Source: an uncultured Clostridia bacterium
Lineage (GTDB): Bacteria; Bacillota; Clostridia; Christensenellales; UBA1242
DNA: 64,000 nt
Reading direction: 5' to 3'
NCBI GenBank assembly: GCA_934749845.1
Contig: CAKVHQ010000005.1
Location: forward strand, 1 to 64,000
Position numbers and translations under genes: made by a program. Of this stretch, positions 52,432-60,412 are shown one piece after another. Every line of letters starts with the position of its first letter. Position 1 is the stretch's first letter. Under the pieces are notes generated by a model. It had not been told where the DNA came from. It did no database searches and saw only the letters and a list, made by a program, of their open reading frames with translations.

Positions 52432-52432
52432 T

Positions 52433-53740
52433 ATGAATTTATCACCAAAACAAATTGTTGAAGAACTTGATAAGTATATTATAGGTCAAAATGACGCAAA
52501 AAAAGCGGTTGCAGTGGCACTACGAAATCGCTACAGGAGAAGTCAACTTTCCCCAGAACTAATGGAAGATATAACTCCAAAAAACATCATTATGAAAGGC
52601 CCTACAGGTGTTGGTAAAACAGAAATTGCAAGAAGGCTTGCAAAACTTGTTAAAGCACCTTTCGTTAAGGTTGAAGCCACAAAATTCACTGAAGTTGGTT
52701 ATGTTGGCAGAGATTGCGAAAGCATGATTAGAGATTTGGTTGAAGTTTCTGTTAGAATGGTTAAAGAAGAAAAGCGTAAGGAAGTTATAAAAAAAGCAGA
52801 GCAAATTGCTTACGACCGAATTTTTAAAGAAATTTACTTGCAAAAAAAACAAGAGAATGTTGAAAATTTAGACCAAGAAAAAGCAAGAATTATGGAAGCC
52901 CTAAAAAACGGCGAATACGATAATGAACTTATCGAAATTGATGTTTTAGATGCTCCAAAAAGCGTTGAAATGGTTGCTGGCGTTGGAACAGATATAAATC
53001 TTGGAAGCATTTTTGAAGGTATTTTCCCTCAAAAGAAAAAACGCCGTAAAATTTCCGTTAAAGAAGCAAAGCAACTTATCGTTAATGAAGAAAGCGACAA
53101 ACTTATTGATAACGACTCCGTTAACAGTGAAGCAATCAAGAGAGCAGAAAACGAAGGTATCATTTTTATTGATGAGATTGATAAAATTGCAGCAAAAGGC
53201 AATTCAAGCAGTCAAGATGTGTCCCGCGAAGGCGTTCAAAGGGATATTTTGCCATTTGTTGAAGGAACACAAGTTCAAACCAAGTATGGCATGATTAAAA
53301 CAGATTATATTTTGTTTATTGCAGCAGGTGCATTTCATGTCGCAAAATTAGAAGATTTAATTCCAGAATTGCAAGGAAGATTCCCAATAATTGTGGAATT
53401 GACAAACTTAACACATGAAGACTTTTTTAGAATTTTAAAAGAGCCAAAAAATGCGATAATTAAACAATACAAAAATTTGTTAAAGGTAGATAACATCGAC
53501 CTTGATTTTAGCGATGATGCGTTAGAAGAAATTGCAAAAATTGCAGAGCAAGAAAACGAAACAAGTGAAAATATTGGAGCAAGAAGGCTTCACACCATTA
53601 TGGAGAAGATTTTGCAAGATTTATCCTTTAATGCTAGTGGCGACTATCCAGAAACAAAAGTGGTTGTTGATAAGGCTTATATTGATAAAATTCTTAATGT
53701 TGAAACCAAAAAATATGACCTTAAAAAATATATTTTGTAG
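52433..53740 (+). CDS. hslU: ATP-dependent protease ATPase subunit HslU (ClpY)
   Basis: A 435-residue AAA+ ATPase unfolding substrates for HslV. Seen: LSPKQIVEELDKYIIGQ, Walker A GPTGVGKTE, an intermediate I-domain (about 110-230), Walker B IFIDEIDKIA, and sensor 2 GARRLHTIMEKI. GAGGAGG lies in the end of hslV; the ATG at 52433 is preferred to a longer in-frame start inside hslV. The codY gene often next is absent. Confidence 0.97.
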   Translation: MNLSPKQIVEELDKYIIGQNDAKKAVAVALRNRYRRSQLSPELMEDITPKNIIMKGPTGVGKTEIARRLAKLVKAPFVKVEATKFTEVGYVGRDCESMIRDLVEVSVRMVKEEKRKEVIKKAEQIAYDRIFKEIYLQKKQENVENLDQEKARIMEALKNGEYDNELIEIDVLDAPKSVEMVAGVGTDINLGSIFEGIFPQKKKRRKISVKEAKQLIVNEESDKLIDNDSVNSEAIKRAENEGIIFIDEIDKIAAKGNSSSQDVSREGVQRDILPFVEGTQVQTKYGMIKTDYILFIAAGAFHVAKLEDLIPELQGRFPIIVELTNLTHEDFFRILKEPKNAIIKQYKNLLKVDNIDLDFSDDALEEIAKIAEQENETSENIGARRLHTIMEKILQDLSFNASGDYPETKVVVDKAYIDKILNVETKKYDLKKYIL

Positions 53741-53775
53741 TTCAACATAGTTTAAAACTTTTTTGGAGGCGGAAT

Positions 53776-54450
53776 ATGGGAATGAAAGATAGAACAAAAT
53801 TGATTTTAAAACAAGAAGGAATAGATAAACTTGCTAGTTCCAGCGTAATAATTTTTGGCGTTGGTGGTGTTGGCGGTTATGTGTGCGAAATGCTTGCTAG
53901 AACAGGCGTAGGCAATATTACTATGGTTGATTTTGACGTTGTTAGCGACAGCAATTTAAACAGACAAATTGTTGCTTTAAATTCAACTATCGGCGTTGAA
54001 AAAGTACTAGTTATGAAAAACAGAATAATGGATATTAACCCAGAGTGTAATGTTACAATTAAAATTGAAAAATTAACACCTGAAAATATCGAATCTTTTA
54101 ATCTTAAAAATTACGATTATGTTGTTGATTGCATCGACATGGTAAAAAGCAAAATTGCACTAATTGACTATTGCTTCAAACATAACATAAAAATCATCTC
54201 TAGCATGGGAACAGGAAACAAAAATGGTATTCCAAATTTCCAAGTTTGTGATGTTTTTGAAACTAAATATGACGGGCTTGCAAGAGTGCTTAGAAGAGAA
54301 CTTAAAAAACTTGGCGTTACACATAGTAATGTTGTTTGCACAAATGAGCAATCAATAGGCGGTTTGGAGGCAGTTGGAAGCCTTGTGTACTATCCTGCTA
54401 TGTGTGGCTGTGTTTTGTCGGCTTATGTTATCAAAAATTTATGTCAATAA
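53776..54450 (+). CDS. tcdA: tRNA threonylcarbamoyladenosine dehydratase (TcdA/ThiF family)
   Basis: A 224-residue E1-like adenylating enzyme that cyclises t6A37 of tRNA. Seen: VIIFGVGGVGGYVCEMLARTG, DFDVVSDSNLNRQ, DCIDMVKSKIAL and the late NVVCTNEQSIGG. TTTGGAGGCGG precedes the start. ThiF/MoeB-like activity is the alternative, but the arrangement is TcdA-like. Confidence 0.93.
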   Translation: MGMKDRTKLILKQEGIDKLASSSVIIFGVGGVGGYVCEMLARTGVGNITMVDFDVVSDSNLNRQIVALNSTIGVEKVLVMKNRIMDINPECNVTIKIEKLTPENIESFNLKNYDYVVDCIDMVKSKIALIDYCFKHNIKIISSMGTGNKNGIPNFQVCDVFETKYDGLARVLRRELKKLGVTHSNVVCTNEQSIGGLEAVGSLVYYPAMCGCVLSAYVIKNLCQ

Positions 54451-54452
54451 AT

Positions 54453-54481
54453 TTGATAAAAACAAAAAAATAAGGTAAAAT
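54453..54481 (+). promoter_or_regulatory. Promoter of trxA
   Basis: TTGATA (54453-54458), 17-base spacer, TAAAAT (54476-54481). Confidence 0.6.
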
Positions 54482-54497
54482 AAACCTAGGAGAGATT

Positions 54498-54806
54498 ATG
54501 GAAATTTTACAATTTAACGAAAATTCCTTCAAGGAAGCACTCAATTCAAACAAAACCGTTTTGGTAGATTTTTTTGCAACTTGGTGTGGACCATGCAAAA
54601 TGATAGCCCCAATTTTGCAAGAAGTTAGAGATGAAATGGGCGATGACATAATTATTGGAAAAGTTGATGTTGATGATAATTTTGATATTGCAAGAAGTTA
54701 TGGAATAATGAGTGTTCCAACCTTGTTAGTGTTCAAAAATGGAGAGGAAACTTTAAGAAGCATAGGTTTCCAACCAAAACAGGCAATTTTAGATATGTTA
54801 AAATAG
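54498..54806 (+). CDS. trxA: Thioredoxin
   Basis: A 102-residue redox protein with VDFFATWCGPCKMIAPIL (active site WCGPC) and cis-Pro in SVPTLLVF. CTAGGAGA precedes the ATG. Single-gene unit with a strong terminator. Confidence 0.97.
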   Translation: MEILQFNENSFKEALNSNKTVLVDFFATWCGPCKMIAPILQEVRDEMGDDIIIGKVDVDDNFDIARSYGIMSVPTLLVFKNGEETLRSIGFQPKQAILDMLK

Positions 54807-54829
54807 AGCATTTTGGCTCTATTTTTTTT
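54801..54829 (+). terminator. Terminator after trxA
   Basis: AAATAGAGC/GCTCTATTT with a 6-base loop and T-run. Confidence 0.9.
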
Positions 54830-54863
54830 GCCAAAAAACCGACTATTTTTTGTTTTTTAGGTA

Positions 54864-54892
54864 TTGACTTATTTTTAATAAAGTGTTAATAT
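54864..54892 (+). promoter_or_regulatory. Promoter of the NifS/NifU-like pair
   Basis: TTGACT (54864-54869), exact 17-base spacer, TAATAT (54887-54892), followed by TAAGGAG before the ATG. Confidence 0.75.
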
Positions 54893-54915
54893 TTATGCGA
54901 AAATAAGGAGCAGAT

Positions 54916-56094
54916 ATGGATAGAAAAGTTTATTTAGATGGTGCTAGTGCAACATATATCAATAATCAGGTGCTAGCAGAAATGATGCCTGTGCTAACAA
55001 ACAACTATGCAAGCACTTCAAGTTTGCACAGCATGGGAAACGAAAGCAAAGAGTTGCTTGAAAAAGCAAGAAGAAGAGTTGCTAAAGGTATTCATGCAAG
55101 TTCTCGAGAAATATATTTCACAAGTGGTGAAGATGAAGCAAACACATGGGCTATTTTGGGACTTTGCAGAGCAAATAGAGATAAAGGTAATCATGTTATT
55201 GTTTCAAAAATTGAAAAACCATCAATTTTGAAAGCATGCAAACAACTTGAAAAAGAAGGCTTTAAAGTTACATACATTCCAGTTGATGAATTTGGCTTTA
55301 TTAGACTTTCATCTTTAATGCATGAAATAAGAAAAGACACAATTTTGGTTAGTGTTGGAATTATCAACTATCAAGTTGGAACAATTCAAAACCTTAATGC
55401 TATTGCAAGAACTGTTAAGGAAAAGGATATAATCTTCCACTGTGATGCAACTTATGCTGTTGGTAATGTTTCAATCAATGTTAAAGAACTAAACATCGAT
55501 GCTATGACAATTTCTTCAAACAAAATTTATGGCCCAGCAGGTGTTGGTGCATTATATGTTAAAGAAAACATCGCTATTGAAAGTTTAATTTATGCAGACG
55601 AAGACTTAAAAGAAAAAGCAAATATAGACAATTTGGCAAATATTGTTGGCTTTGGTAAAGCAGTTGAACTAATAACACAAGATGTAACTTTAAATGCACA
55701 AAAATTGCGTCAAATTAGAGAATATCTAACAAAACAAGTTATGGAAAAAATCGAAAATGTAACTTTGCTTGGTCACACACATCAAAGAACCGCAAATATT
55801 GTTACATTATCATTCCAAAATGTTGACGGAGAAGCACTTTTGTCACTTCTAGACAGAAAAGGTATTGAAGTTTCAACTTTAAGTATGAACGCAAATTCAA
55901 ACCACGAAACTCCTCATGTTTTAAAGGCTATGGGAGTTGAAAATATGCTGGTTAAAAGTGCAATAAGATTTTCAATGGTAAAAAGCACAACAAAAGAAGA
56001 TATTGACTATGTTGTTGAAAATCTTGCAAAAATTGTTAAACAATTAAGAGAGTTGTCGCCAGTTAAAATGAACAAACAAGAGAAGGAGGATTAA
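54916..56094 (+). CDS. NifS/IscS-like aminotransferase-fold protein with lost desulfurase residues
   Basis: A 392-residue class V aminotransferase relative. Retained: VYLDGASAT, the PLP-phosphate SGEDEAN, Asp177 (HCDATY) and the PLP Lys203 (SSNKIYGP). Lost: the stacking His of IEHxAV (Lys101), the Gln of DAVQ (Tyr180), the Arg-containing GGGQERGLRSGTEN segment (replaced by ADEDLKEKANIDNLAN) and the mobile-loop Cys (family GSACSSG reads LSMNANS; Cys is Asn325). It probably still binds PLP but cannot act as a normal cysteine desulfurase. Cotranscribed with a NifU-like gene 5 bases downstream. It is not truncated and its codon usage is ordinary, so it is a maintained gene rather than a pseudogene. 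Confidence 0.85.
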   Translation: MDRKVYLDGASATYINNQVLAEMMPVLTNNYASTSSLHSMGNESKELLEKARRRVAKGIHASSREIYFTSGEDEANTWAILGLCRANRDKGNHVIVSKIEKPSILKACKQLEKEGFKVTYIPVDEFGFIRLSSLMHEIRKDTILVSVGIINYQVGTIQNLNAIARTVKEKDIIFHCDATYAVGNVSINVKELNIDAMTISSNKIYGPAGVGALYVKENIAIESLIYADEDLKEKANIDNLANIVGFGKAVELITQDVTLNAQKLRQIREYLTKQVMEKIENVTLLGHTHQRTANIVTLSFQNVDGEALLSLLDRKGIEVSTLSMNANSNHETPHVLKAMGVENMLVKSAIRFSMVKSTTKEDIDYVVENLAKIVKQLRELSPVKMNKQEKED

Positions 56095-56099
56095 GGTCT

Positions 56100-56528
56100 A
56101 TGTATAGCGAAAAAGTTTATGAATTATTTGATAATTTAAAAAACAGTGGTCGTGTTAAAGGTGCAGAAGCAGTAGGTCAAGCTGAAGACAATAATTCTCA
56201 TGATGTTGTTAAAATTTTTATGCAAATTCAAAATGAAACAGTTGTTGATGCTAAATTTAAAATTTGCGGAAGTATTGCTTCAATGATTATTGCAGACTAT
56301 GCAATGGATTTGATAAAAAATTGCACATTAACCGAAGTAAAAGCACTTACACTTGATAAGTTAACCGAAAACTTTGTTAATGTTAAAGATTTCGACATCT
56401 ATAGTGCACGCGTTATTCTAACTGCAATTAAACAAGCTGTTGAAAATTACGAAGAAAAACAACGAAAAGCACTAATTAAACAATTAAAGGAAGAAGGAAA
56501 ACCAATTCCAGAAGAATTAAAAAAATAA
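56100..56528 (+). CDS. NifU/IscU-like scaffold relative lacking two of three cluster Cys
   Basis: A 142-residue protein with the IscU start MYSEKVYELFDNLKNSG and core VVDAKFKICGSIASM. The first cluster Cys (NPxCGD in the family) is Ser33 in NNSHD; the second is kept (Cys56); the third (LHCS) is Tyr101. Cluster assembly as in IscU is therefore unlikely. A charged tail of about 25 residues (EEKQRKALIKQLKEEGK) follows the fold. GAAGGAGGATTAAGG spans the end of the preceding gene. The coordinated changes with its NifS-like partner suggest a shared new role. Confidence 0.82.
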   Translation: MYSEKVYELFDNLKNSGRVKGAEAVGQAEDNNSHDVVKIFMQIQNETVVDAKFKICGSIASMIIADYAMDLIKNCTLTEVKALTLDKLTENFVNVKDFDIYSARVILTAIKQAVENYEEKQRKALIKQLKEEGKPIPEELKK

Positions 56529-56531
56529 ATT

Positions 56532-56554
56532 TCGCACGCTTGTGCGATTTTTTT
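56532..56554 (+). terminator. Terminator after the NifU-like gene
   Basis: TCGCAC/GTGCGA with a 4-base loop and T-run. Confidence 0.88.
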
Positions 56555-56635
56555 GCCAATTTTTAGCAATATAAAAACCGATATTTTTCCTTTGCCTGCA
56601 CAAAATATATTTGAGCAAAAAGGGAGGAAAAGTTT

Positions 56636-56773
56636 ATGTTAGACGATAAATTGATTATTGGAATGGCTTTGGGCTTTATTGTGGGTGCGATTGTTGCTCA
56701 TAGTAGTAAAAAAGTTCAACAAGTTATGGACGATGGAAAAGAAATGATTAAAGAAAAAATTGAACAAATGTAA
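56636..56773 (+). CDS. 45-residue single-span membrane protein
   Basis: A short protein with one Gly-rich membrane span near the N-terminus (LIIGMALGFIVGAIVAHSS) and a charged helical tail. GGGAGG lies 6 bases before the ATG, and its own terminator follows. It resembles small YtxH-like membrane proteins in layout, but I do not recognise the family. Confidence 0.65.
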   Translation: MLDDKLIIGMALGFIVGAIVAHSSKKVQQVMDDGKEMIKEKIEQM

Positions 56774-56780
56774 ACTACAT

Positions 56781-56810
56781 AAAAGGTGCAAATTATTGCA
56801 CTTTTTTTAT
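56781..56810 (+). terminator. Terminator after the small membrane protein gene
   Basis: AAAAGGTGCAA/TTGCACTTTT with a short loop and T-run. Confidence 0.85.
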
Positions 56811-56875
56811 TTTTGGTATTGCATTCAACTTTTGCCTATGTTATAATTTATCTAGAAATTTTTGGGGGCAAAATA

Positions 56876-57793
56876 ATGGAATTTGAAGACAGACTAAAAC
56901 TAATTGAAGAACTAAAAATGGGCGTAGTAAAACTTTCAACTTTGCCACTAGACCTTCGTGATGATGAAGAAATAGTGCTAGCGGGAATTTATCACGACCC
57001 AGATGAATTAAAATCTGCTAGCGACAGGCTAAAAGCAAACGAAGATATTGCTTTATACGCTATTTCAAGAAATATTGAATGCATAGAATATCTTTCGCCA
57101 GAACTATTTAGTAATAAATCTTTTGCGATGAAAGCCGTTTCAATTTCAAGAATCGTTTTTCCTCATTTAACCGACCATTTAAAAGACGACTACGATGTTG
57201 CACTAAAAGCCGTTGAACATTATGGCGACCTATTAGAGCATGTTTCGACAAGATTACAATCAAACAGAAATATCGTGCTTAATGCGGTTAAAAATTGTCC
57301 TTATGCTTTGGAGTTTGCTCCAAGCGAATTTAGAAGCGACAAAGTTTTAATTTTGGACGCTTTAAAAGCATCTCATTGGAAAAATATTATCTTTTTGCAA
57401 CTTATTGCCGATAGTTTGAAAAATGATAAGAAATTTGCTTCAAAAATAGTTAGAAAAAATGGTCTAGCTATAAAATATTTCTCTTTTGAAATTAGAAGCG
57501 ATAAAGATTTGGTAACTCAAGCAGTAATAAACGATGCTAGAGCTTATGAATATGCTTCTAGAGAAGTAAGAAACATTCCAGAACTAGTTGCGATTGTTTT
57601 ATTAAATAATTGCTCAATGGAAAATAAATCAAGATATAACAATTTAGGCAAAATTGAGTACATTATTCCAAGAGAAGCATTAAAACAAGCAAAAGAAATT
57701 GTTAAAAACACACAACTAGAAATGCAACTTAAAAAGGCTAAAAAGTTAAAAAAAGCTGAAACAAATCAAGATGAAGAATATTTGTCATATTAA
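56876..57793 (+). CDS. DUF4116 repeat protein
   Basis: A 305-residue protein made of about six repeats of roughly 35 residues, each of the pattern L-xNxDIALxAI--xxxxxEYxSxEL (e.g. LKANEDIALYAIS, LQSNRNIVLNAVK, FRSDKVLILDALK). This matches DUF4116, an alpha-helical repeat common in Firmicutes and protists with no known function, presumably a protein-interaction scaffold. The ATG at 56876 is preferred over one 90 bases upstream that would add a hydrophobic stretch read from the terminator; GGGGG precedes it. Basic tail at the C-terminus. Confidence 0.8.
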   Translation: MEFEDRLKLIEELKMGVVKLSTLPLDLRDDEEIVLAGIYHDPDELKSASDRLKANEDIALYAISRNIECIEYLSPELFSNKSFAMKAVSISRIVFPHLTDHLKDDYDVALKAVEHYGDLLEHVSTRLQSNRNIVLNAVKNCPYALEFAPSEFRSDKVLILDALKASHWKNIIFLQLIADSLKNDKKFASKIVRKNGLAIKYFSFEIRSDKDLVTQAVINDARAYEYASREVRNIPELVAIVLLNNCSMENKSRYNNLGKIEYIIPREALKQAKEIVKNTQLEMQLKKAKKLKKAETNQDEEYLSY

Positions 57794-57797
57794 AACT

Positions 57798-57828
57798 AAC
57801 TTGTCTATTTTTGTAGGCAAGTTTTTTA
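57798..57828 (+). terminator. Terminator after the DUF4116 gene
   Basis: AACTTGTCTA/TAGGCAAGTT (one T-G pair) with a 6-base loop and T-run. Confidence 0.85.
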
Positions 57829-57899
57829 AAAATTTAATTTTATTAAAAAATAACTTGCAAATTTGGAAAAATATGCTAAAATGACAATGGAGACTATGC

Positions 57900-58304
57900 A
57901 TGAAGAAGATAGGGCTAGATTTAGGTAAGGCAAGAGTTGGAATTGCTATGAGTGACATTCTTGGAATTTTAGCAAGTCCATACGAAACTTGGCAATCGAA
58001 AGGAATTGACCGAGATGTTGAACATGTTGCCGAACTTGCTCAAAAATTTAGTGTAGACACGGTTGTGTGTGGGTTTCCGCTTAACATGGACGGCACAGAA
58101 AGTGAAATGAGCCAGTATGCAAAAGATTTTTGTGAAAGATTAAAACAAAAAATTTCGGCAAAAATAGTTTTGCAAGATGAAAGACTTTCTTCGGTTGAAG
58201 CGGAGGAATACTTAAACGACTGCAATAAACGAGGAAAAAAAAGAAAAGCAGTTTTAGACCAAGTTTCTGCATGTATAATTTTGCAATCTTATCTTGATGC
58301 TTAA
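57900..58304 (+). CDS. ruvX: RuvX/YqgF-type Holliday-junction-resolvase-fold nuclease
   Basis: A 134-residue RNase-H-fold protein. Seen: GLDLGKARVGIAMSD (first acidic), VCGFPLNMDGTES and LQDERLSSVEAEEYL (later acids). The family processes 16S pre-rRNA or Holliday junctions. TAAAAT (57877-57882) and GGAG give a short leader. It precedes DUF1292, the common Firmicutes pair; ireB, often upstream, is absent. Confidence 0.95.
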   Translation: MKKIGLDLGKARVGIAMSDILGILASPYETWQSKGIDRDVEHVAELAQKFSVDTVVCGFPLNMDGTESEMSQYAKDFCERLKQKISAKIVLQDERLSSVEAEEYLNDCNKRGKKRKAVLDQVSACIILQSYLDA

Positions 58305-58324
58305 AAATATGGAGGTATTTTGAA

Positions 58325-58642
58325 ATGGAAGAAAAAGATCCAATCGAGGCATTGTTAGACCCTCAAAACACAGAAAATATCAAGTTGTATGATGAAAACG
58401 ACAAAGAAATTGAATTTGAACAAATTGCGTTAATTCCGCTTAACAATTCTGTATATGTTTTGCTTAGACCAATCGACAAAATGGAAGGTGTAGGTGAAGA
58501 CGAAGCAGTTGTTTTTGAACTTGTTGATGATGCAGAAAATGGCGACACTCTTCACATTGTTATGGAAGACGAGACCATTGATTTAGTATTTAACGAATAC
58601 AAGAAAATGATTGAAGCAGAAGACGGCAAAAATTCAAAGTAG
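58325..58642 (+). CDS. DUF1292 (YrzB-type) protein
   Basis: A 105-residue very acidic protein of the DUF1292 family. Seen: EIEFEQIALIPLNNSVYVLLRP and EAVVFELVDD. AGGTATTTTGAA precedes the ATG. Function unknown; conserved next to ruvX. Confidence 0.9.
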   Translation: MEEKDPIEALLDPQNTENIKLYDENDKEIEFEQIALIPLNNSVYVLLRPIDKMEGVGEDEAVVFELVDDAENGDTLHIVMEDETIDLVFNEYKKMIEAEDGKNSK

Positions 58643-58659
58643 TTTTTTGATTGAACATA

Positions 58660-58690
58660 AAATCCACAACTTGATTGTGGATTTTTTTAT
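58660..58690 (+). terminator. Terminator after DUF1292
   Basis: AAATCCACAA/TTGTGGATTT with a 5-base loop and T-run. It lies just before the upstream reading frame of the ABC-F gene. Confidence 0.9.
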
Positions 58691-58709
58691 TGCATAAGGA
58701 GTTGAAATT

Positions 58710-58727
58710 ATGTGGATAGAACTTTAA
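58710..58727 (+). CDS. Five-codon leader peptide before the ABC-F gene
   Basis: ATG TGG ATA GAA CTT TAA encodes Met-Trp-Ile-Glu-Leu. A strong AAGGAG (58696-58701) stands 8 bases before the ATG, better placed than the ABC-F site. Its last codon and stop form the left arm of the hairpin at 58722-58743. It is otherwise too short to judge by coding statistics. Confidence 0.6.
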   Translation: MWIEL

Positions 58728-58743
58728 ATAGATTTATTTAAAG
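58722..58743 (+). promoter_or_regulatory. Hairpin joining the leader peptide end to the ABC-F ribosome binding site
   Basis: CTTTAAATA (58722-58730) and TATTTAAAG (58735-58743) are exact reverse complements with a 4-base loop. The left arm contains the leader's last codon and stop; the right arm overlaps the AAAGGAG of the ABC-F gene (58740-58746). A ribosome on the leader would open the stem and free the site: the classical translational attenuation layout. The stem is AT-rich and therefore modest in strength. Confidence 0.6.
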
Positions 58744-58751
58744 GAGTGTTT

Positions 58752-60260
58752 ATGATAGAAATAAATAAAATTACAAAAGAATATGCAGATAAAGTCTTGT
58801 TTAAAGATTTTAGCACCACGATTTATGATGGAGAAAAAGTGGGAATTGTTGGCGCTAACGGCAGTGGAAAAACCACTTTAATGAACATAATTGCATGCCA
58901 AGAATTTGTTGATAAAGGCAATGTTCACACTTTTAATTCTAAATTTGGATACTTAAAACAAGTTTCATCTTATCAAAGTCAGAATTTTTATGAATTATGC
59001 GAGCAGTTGCCAAAGTTAAAAGAATTTTTAAAAATCAAAAGCCAACTTGGGCTTAAAACCGACATTGATTTTTCAAAACAAAGATTAAAAAACCTTTCGT
59101 TTGGAGAAAAAGTTAAACTTATGCTTGCAAAAGTGCTGTGCGAAGAGCCTAATGTTTTGCTTCTTGATGAGCCAACCAATCATTTAGACCAAGAAGGGAT
59201 TGAATGGCTTATAAAAACAATAAAAAATTTAGAAATTACTGTAATTGTAATCTCGCATGATAGGTATTTTTTAAATCAGGTGGTTAACAAAATTTACGAA
59301 ATTGAAAATGGTCAAATAAATGAATTTTATGGCGACTATGATGCTTACGAACTACAAAAAAATGAGAAATTAGAACATGAAAAAAAAGAGTATTACGAAA
59401 AAGTTGAGCAAAATAAAAAACTAGAAAAACAAGTTGCTCAATTAAAGCAAAATACCGCTCAACTAGTAAGAGCCACAAGACGAGATGGCTCGGCAGACAG
59501 AAGAAGCAAGGGCTATAAAGATTCTGTTCAAAAAAAAGTTAAAAAGTTGGCAAATCAAGTTGGCGCAAAAACTAATAGGCTTGAAAAAATGAAGCAAGAA
59601 TTGGGCGAAAAGCCTTTTGAACAAAAAGAAATTTACTACTCGCTAAAAAGTGGCGAGTTTGGCAGTAAAACACTTTTAACTGTTGAAAATTTAAAAAAAT
59701 GTTTTGATAGTCGAGTTATTTTTGAAAATACATCTTTCACTTTAAATTTTGGCGATAAACTTGCTGTTTGCGGTCCGAATGGTTGCGGAAAAACTACTTT
59801 ACTAAAAATACTTTTGGGTAAAGATAAGGATTATGAAGGAGAAGTTTGGAAGTCGCCTTCGGTTAAAATTGCCTATCTATCGCAAGATGTTTTAGACCTT
59901 GATGAAAATTTAACAGTTATGCAAATGGCAAGGCAAAATGGCAAAGAGATGACAACTCAATTTTTATCCAATCTTGCAAACATGGGGTTAACCAAACAGG
60001 TTTTTGAAAGAAAAATCTCTTCACTTTCGCTTGGCGAGAGAACGAGATTAAAACTTTGCGAACTTATTTTAAGCGATTATAACTTGCTTGTTTTAGATGA
60101 ACCTACCAATCATTTAGACTTGCCAAACAGAGTGTTTTTAGAGCGAGTTTTAAAAGATTATAATGGAACACTGCTTGTAGTTAGTCACGACAGGCTTTTG
60201 CTGTCAAAAGTATGTAATAAATTTTTAGTTTTTAAAGACCAAAAGTTTGAAATAGTATAA
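58752..60260 (+). CDS. ABC-F ribosome-associated ATPase
   Basis: A 502-residue protein with two ABC domains and no membrane span. First domain GANGSGKTT, LSFGEKVKL, LLDEPTNHLD, ISHDRYF; second GPNGCGKTT, LSLGERTRL, VLDEPTNHLD, VSHDRLL. The linker between (about 205-300) is highly charged and coiled-coil, as in members that enter the ribosomal exit site. Members either assist translation (EttA, YfmR) or protect against ribosome-targeting antibiotics (Lsa, Vga, Msr). The regulated leader in front favours the second, but sequence alone does not decide. The ATG at 58752 is preferred over a GTG six bases earlier. Confidence 0.93.
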   Translation: MIEINKITKEYADKVLFKDFSTTIYDGEKVGIVGANGSGKTTLMNIIACQEFVDKGNVHTFNSKFGYLKQVSSYQSQNFYELCEQLPKLKEFLKIKSQLGLKTDIDFSKQRLKNLSFGEKVKLMLAKVLCEEPNVLLLDEPTNHLDQEGIEWLIKTIKNLEITVIVISHDRYFLNQVVNKIYEIENGQINEFYGDYDAYELQKNEKLEHEKKEYYEKVEQNKKLEKQVAQLKQNTAQLVRATRRDGSADRRSKGYKDSVQKKVKKLANQVGAKTNRLEKMKQELGEKPFEQKEIYYSLKSGEFGSKTLLTVENLKKCFDSRVIFENTSFTLNFGDKLAVCGPNGCGKTTLLKILLGKDKDYEGEVWKSPSVKIAYLSQDVLDLDENLTVMQMARQNGKEMTTQFLSNLANMGLTKQVFERKISSLSLGERTRLKLCELILSDYNLLVLDEPTNHLDLPNRVFLERVLKDYNGTLLVVSHDRLLLSKVCNKFLVFKDQKFEIV

Positions 60261-60265
60261 TAAAA

Positions 60266-60296
60266 AGTCACAGCCTTTTGCTGTGATTTTTTTGTT
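60266..60296 (+). terminator. Terminator after ABC-F
   Basis: TCACAG/CTGTGA stem with T-run. Confidence 0.85.
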
Positions 60297-60316
60297 AAAA
60301 AAGTTTGCAAAATTTA

Positions 60317-60345
60317 TTGCAATAATATTTATTATATGCTAATAT
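60317..60345 (+). promoter_or_regulatory. Promoter of rpsB-tsf
   Basis: TTGCAA (60317-60322), exact 17-base spacer, TAATAT (60340-60345) with extended TATGC. Confidence 0.7.
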
Positions 60346-60379
60346 AGATTGTTTCAAAATACACACCAAGAGTAGATTT

Positions 60380-60412
60380 GCTAGCCGTTGCCTTAAAACT
60401 AAGGTTGTTAGC
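60380..60412 (+). promoter_or_regulatory. Structured leader of rpsB
   Basis: Two stacked stems: outer GCTA (60380-60383) with TAGC (60409-60412), inner CCTTA (60391-60395) with TAAGG (60400-60404), separated by an asymmetric internal loop. The leader is about 110 bases. Ribosomal protein S2 autoregulates through its leader in several bacteria; that this one does is inference. Confidence 0.55.

Noticed and set aside
52376..52432. Longer start for HslU
   Set aside because: It would overlap hslV extensively; the conserved HslU start motif begins right after the ATG at 52433, which has GAGGAGG.
54916..56094. Annotating the gene as a standard cysteine desulfurase
   Set aside because: The catalytic Cys, stacking His, conserved Gln and the Arg segment are absent, although the fold and PLP lysine remain.
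56786..56875. Upstream start giving the DUF4116 protein a signal-peptide-like N-terminus
   Set aside because: The hydrophobic stretch is read from terminator T-runs; the later ATG has a better ribosome binding site.
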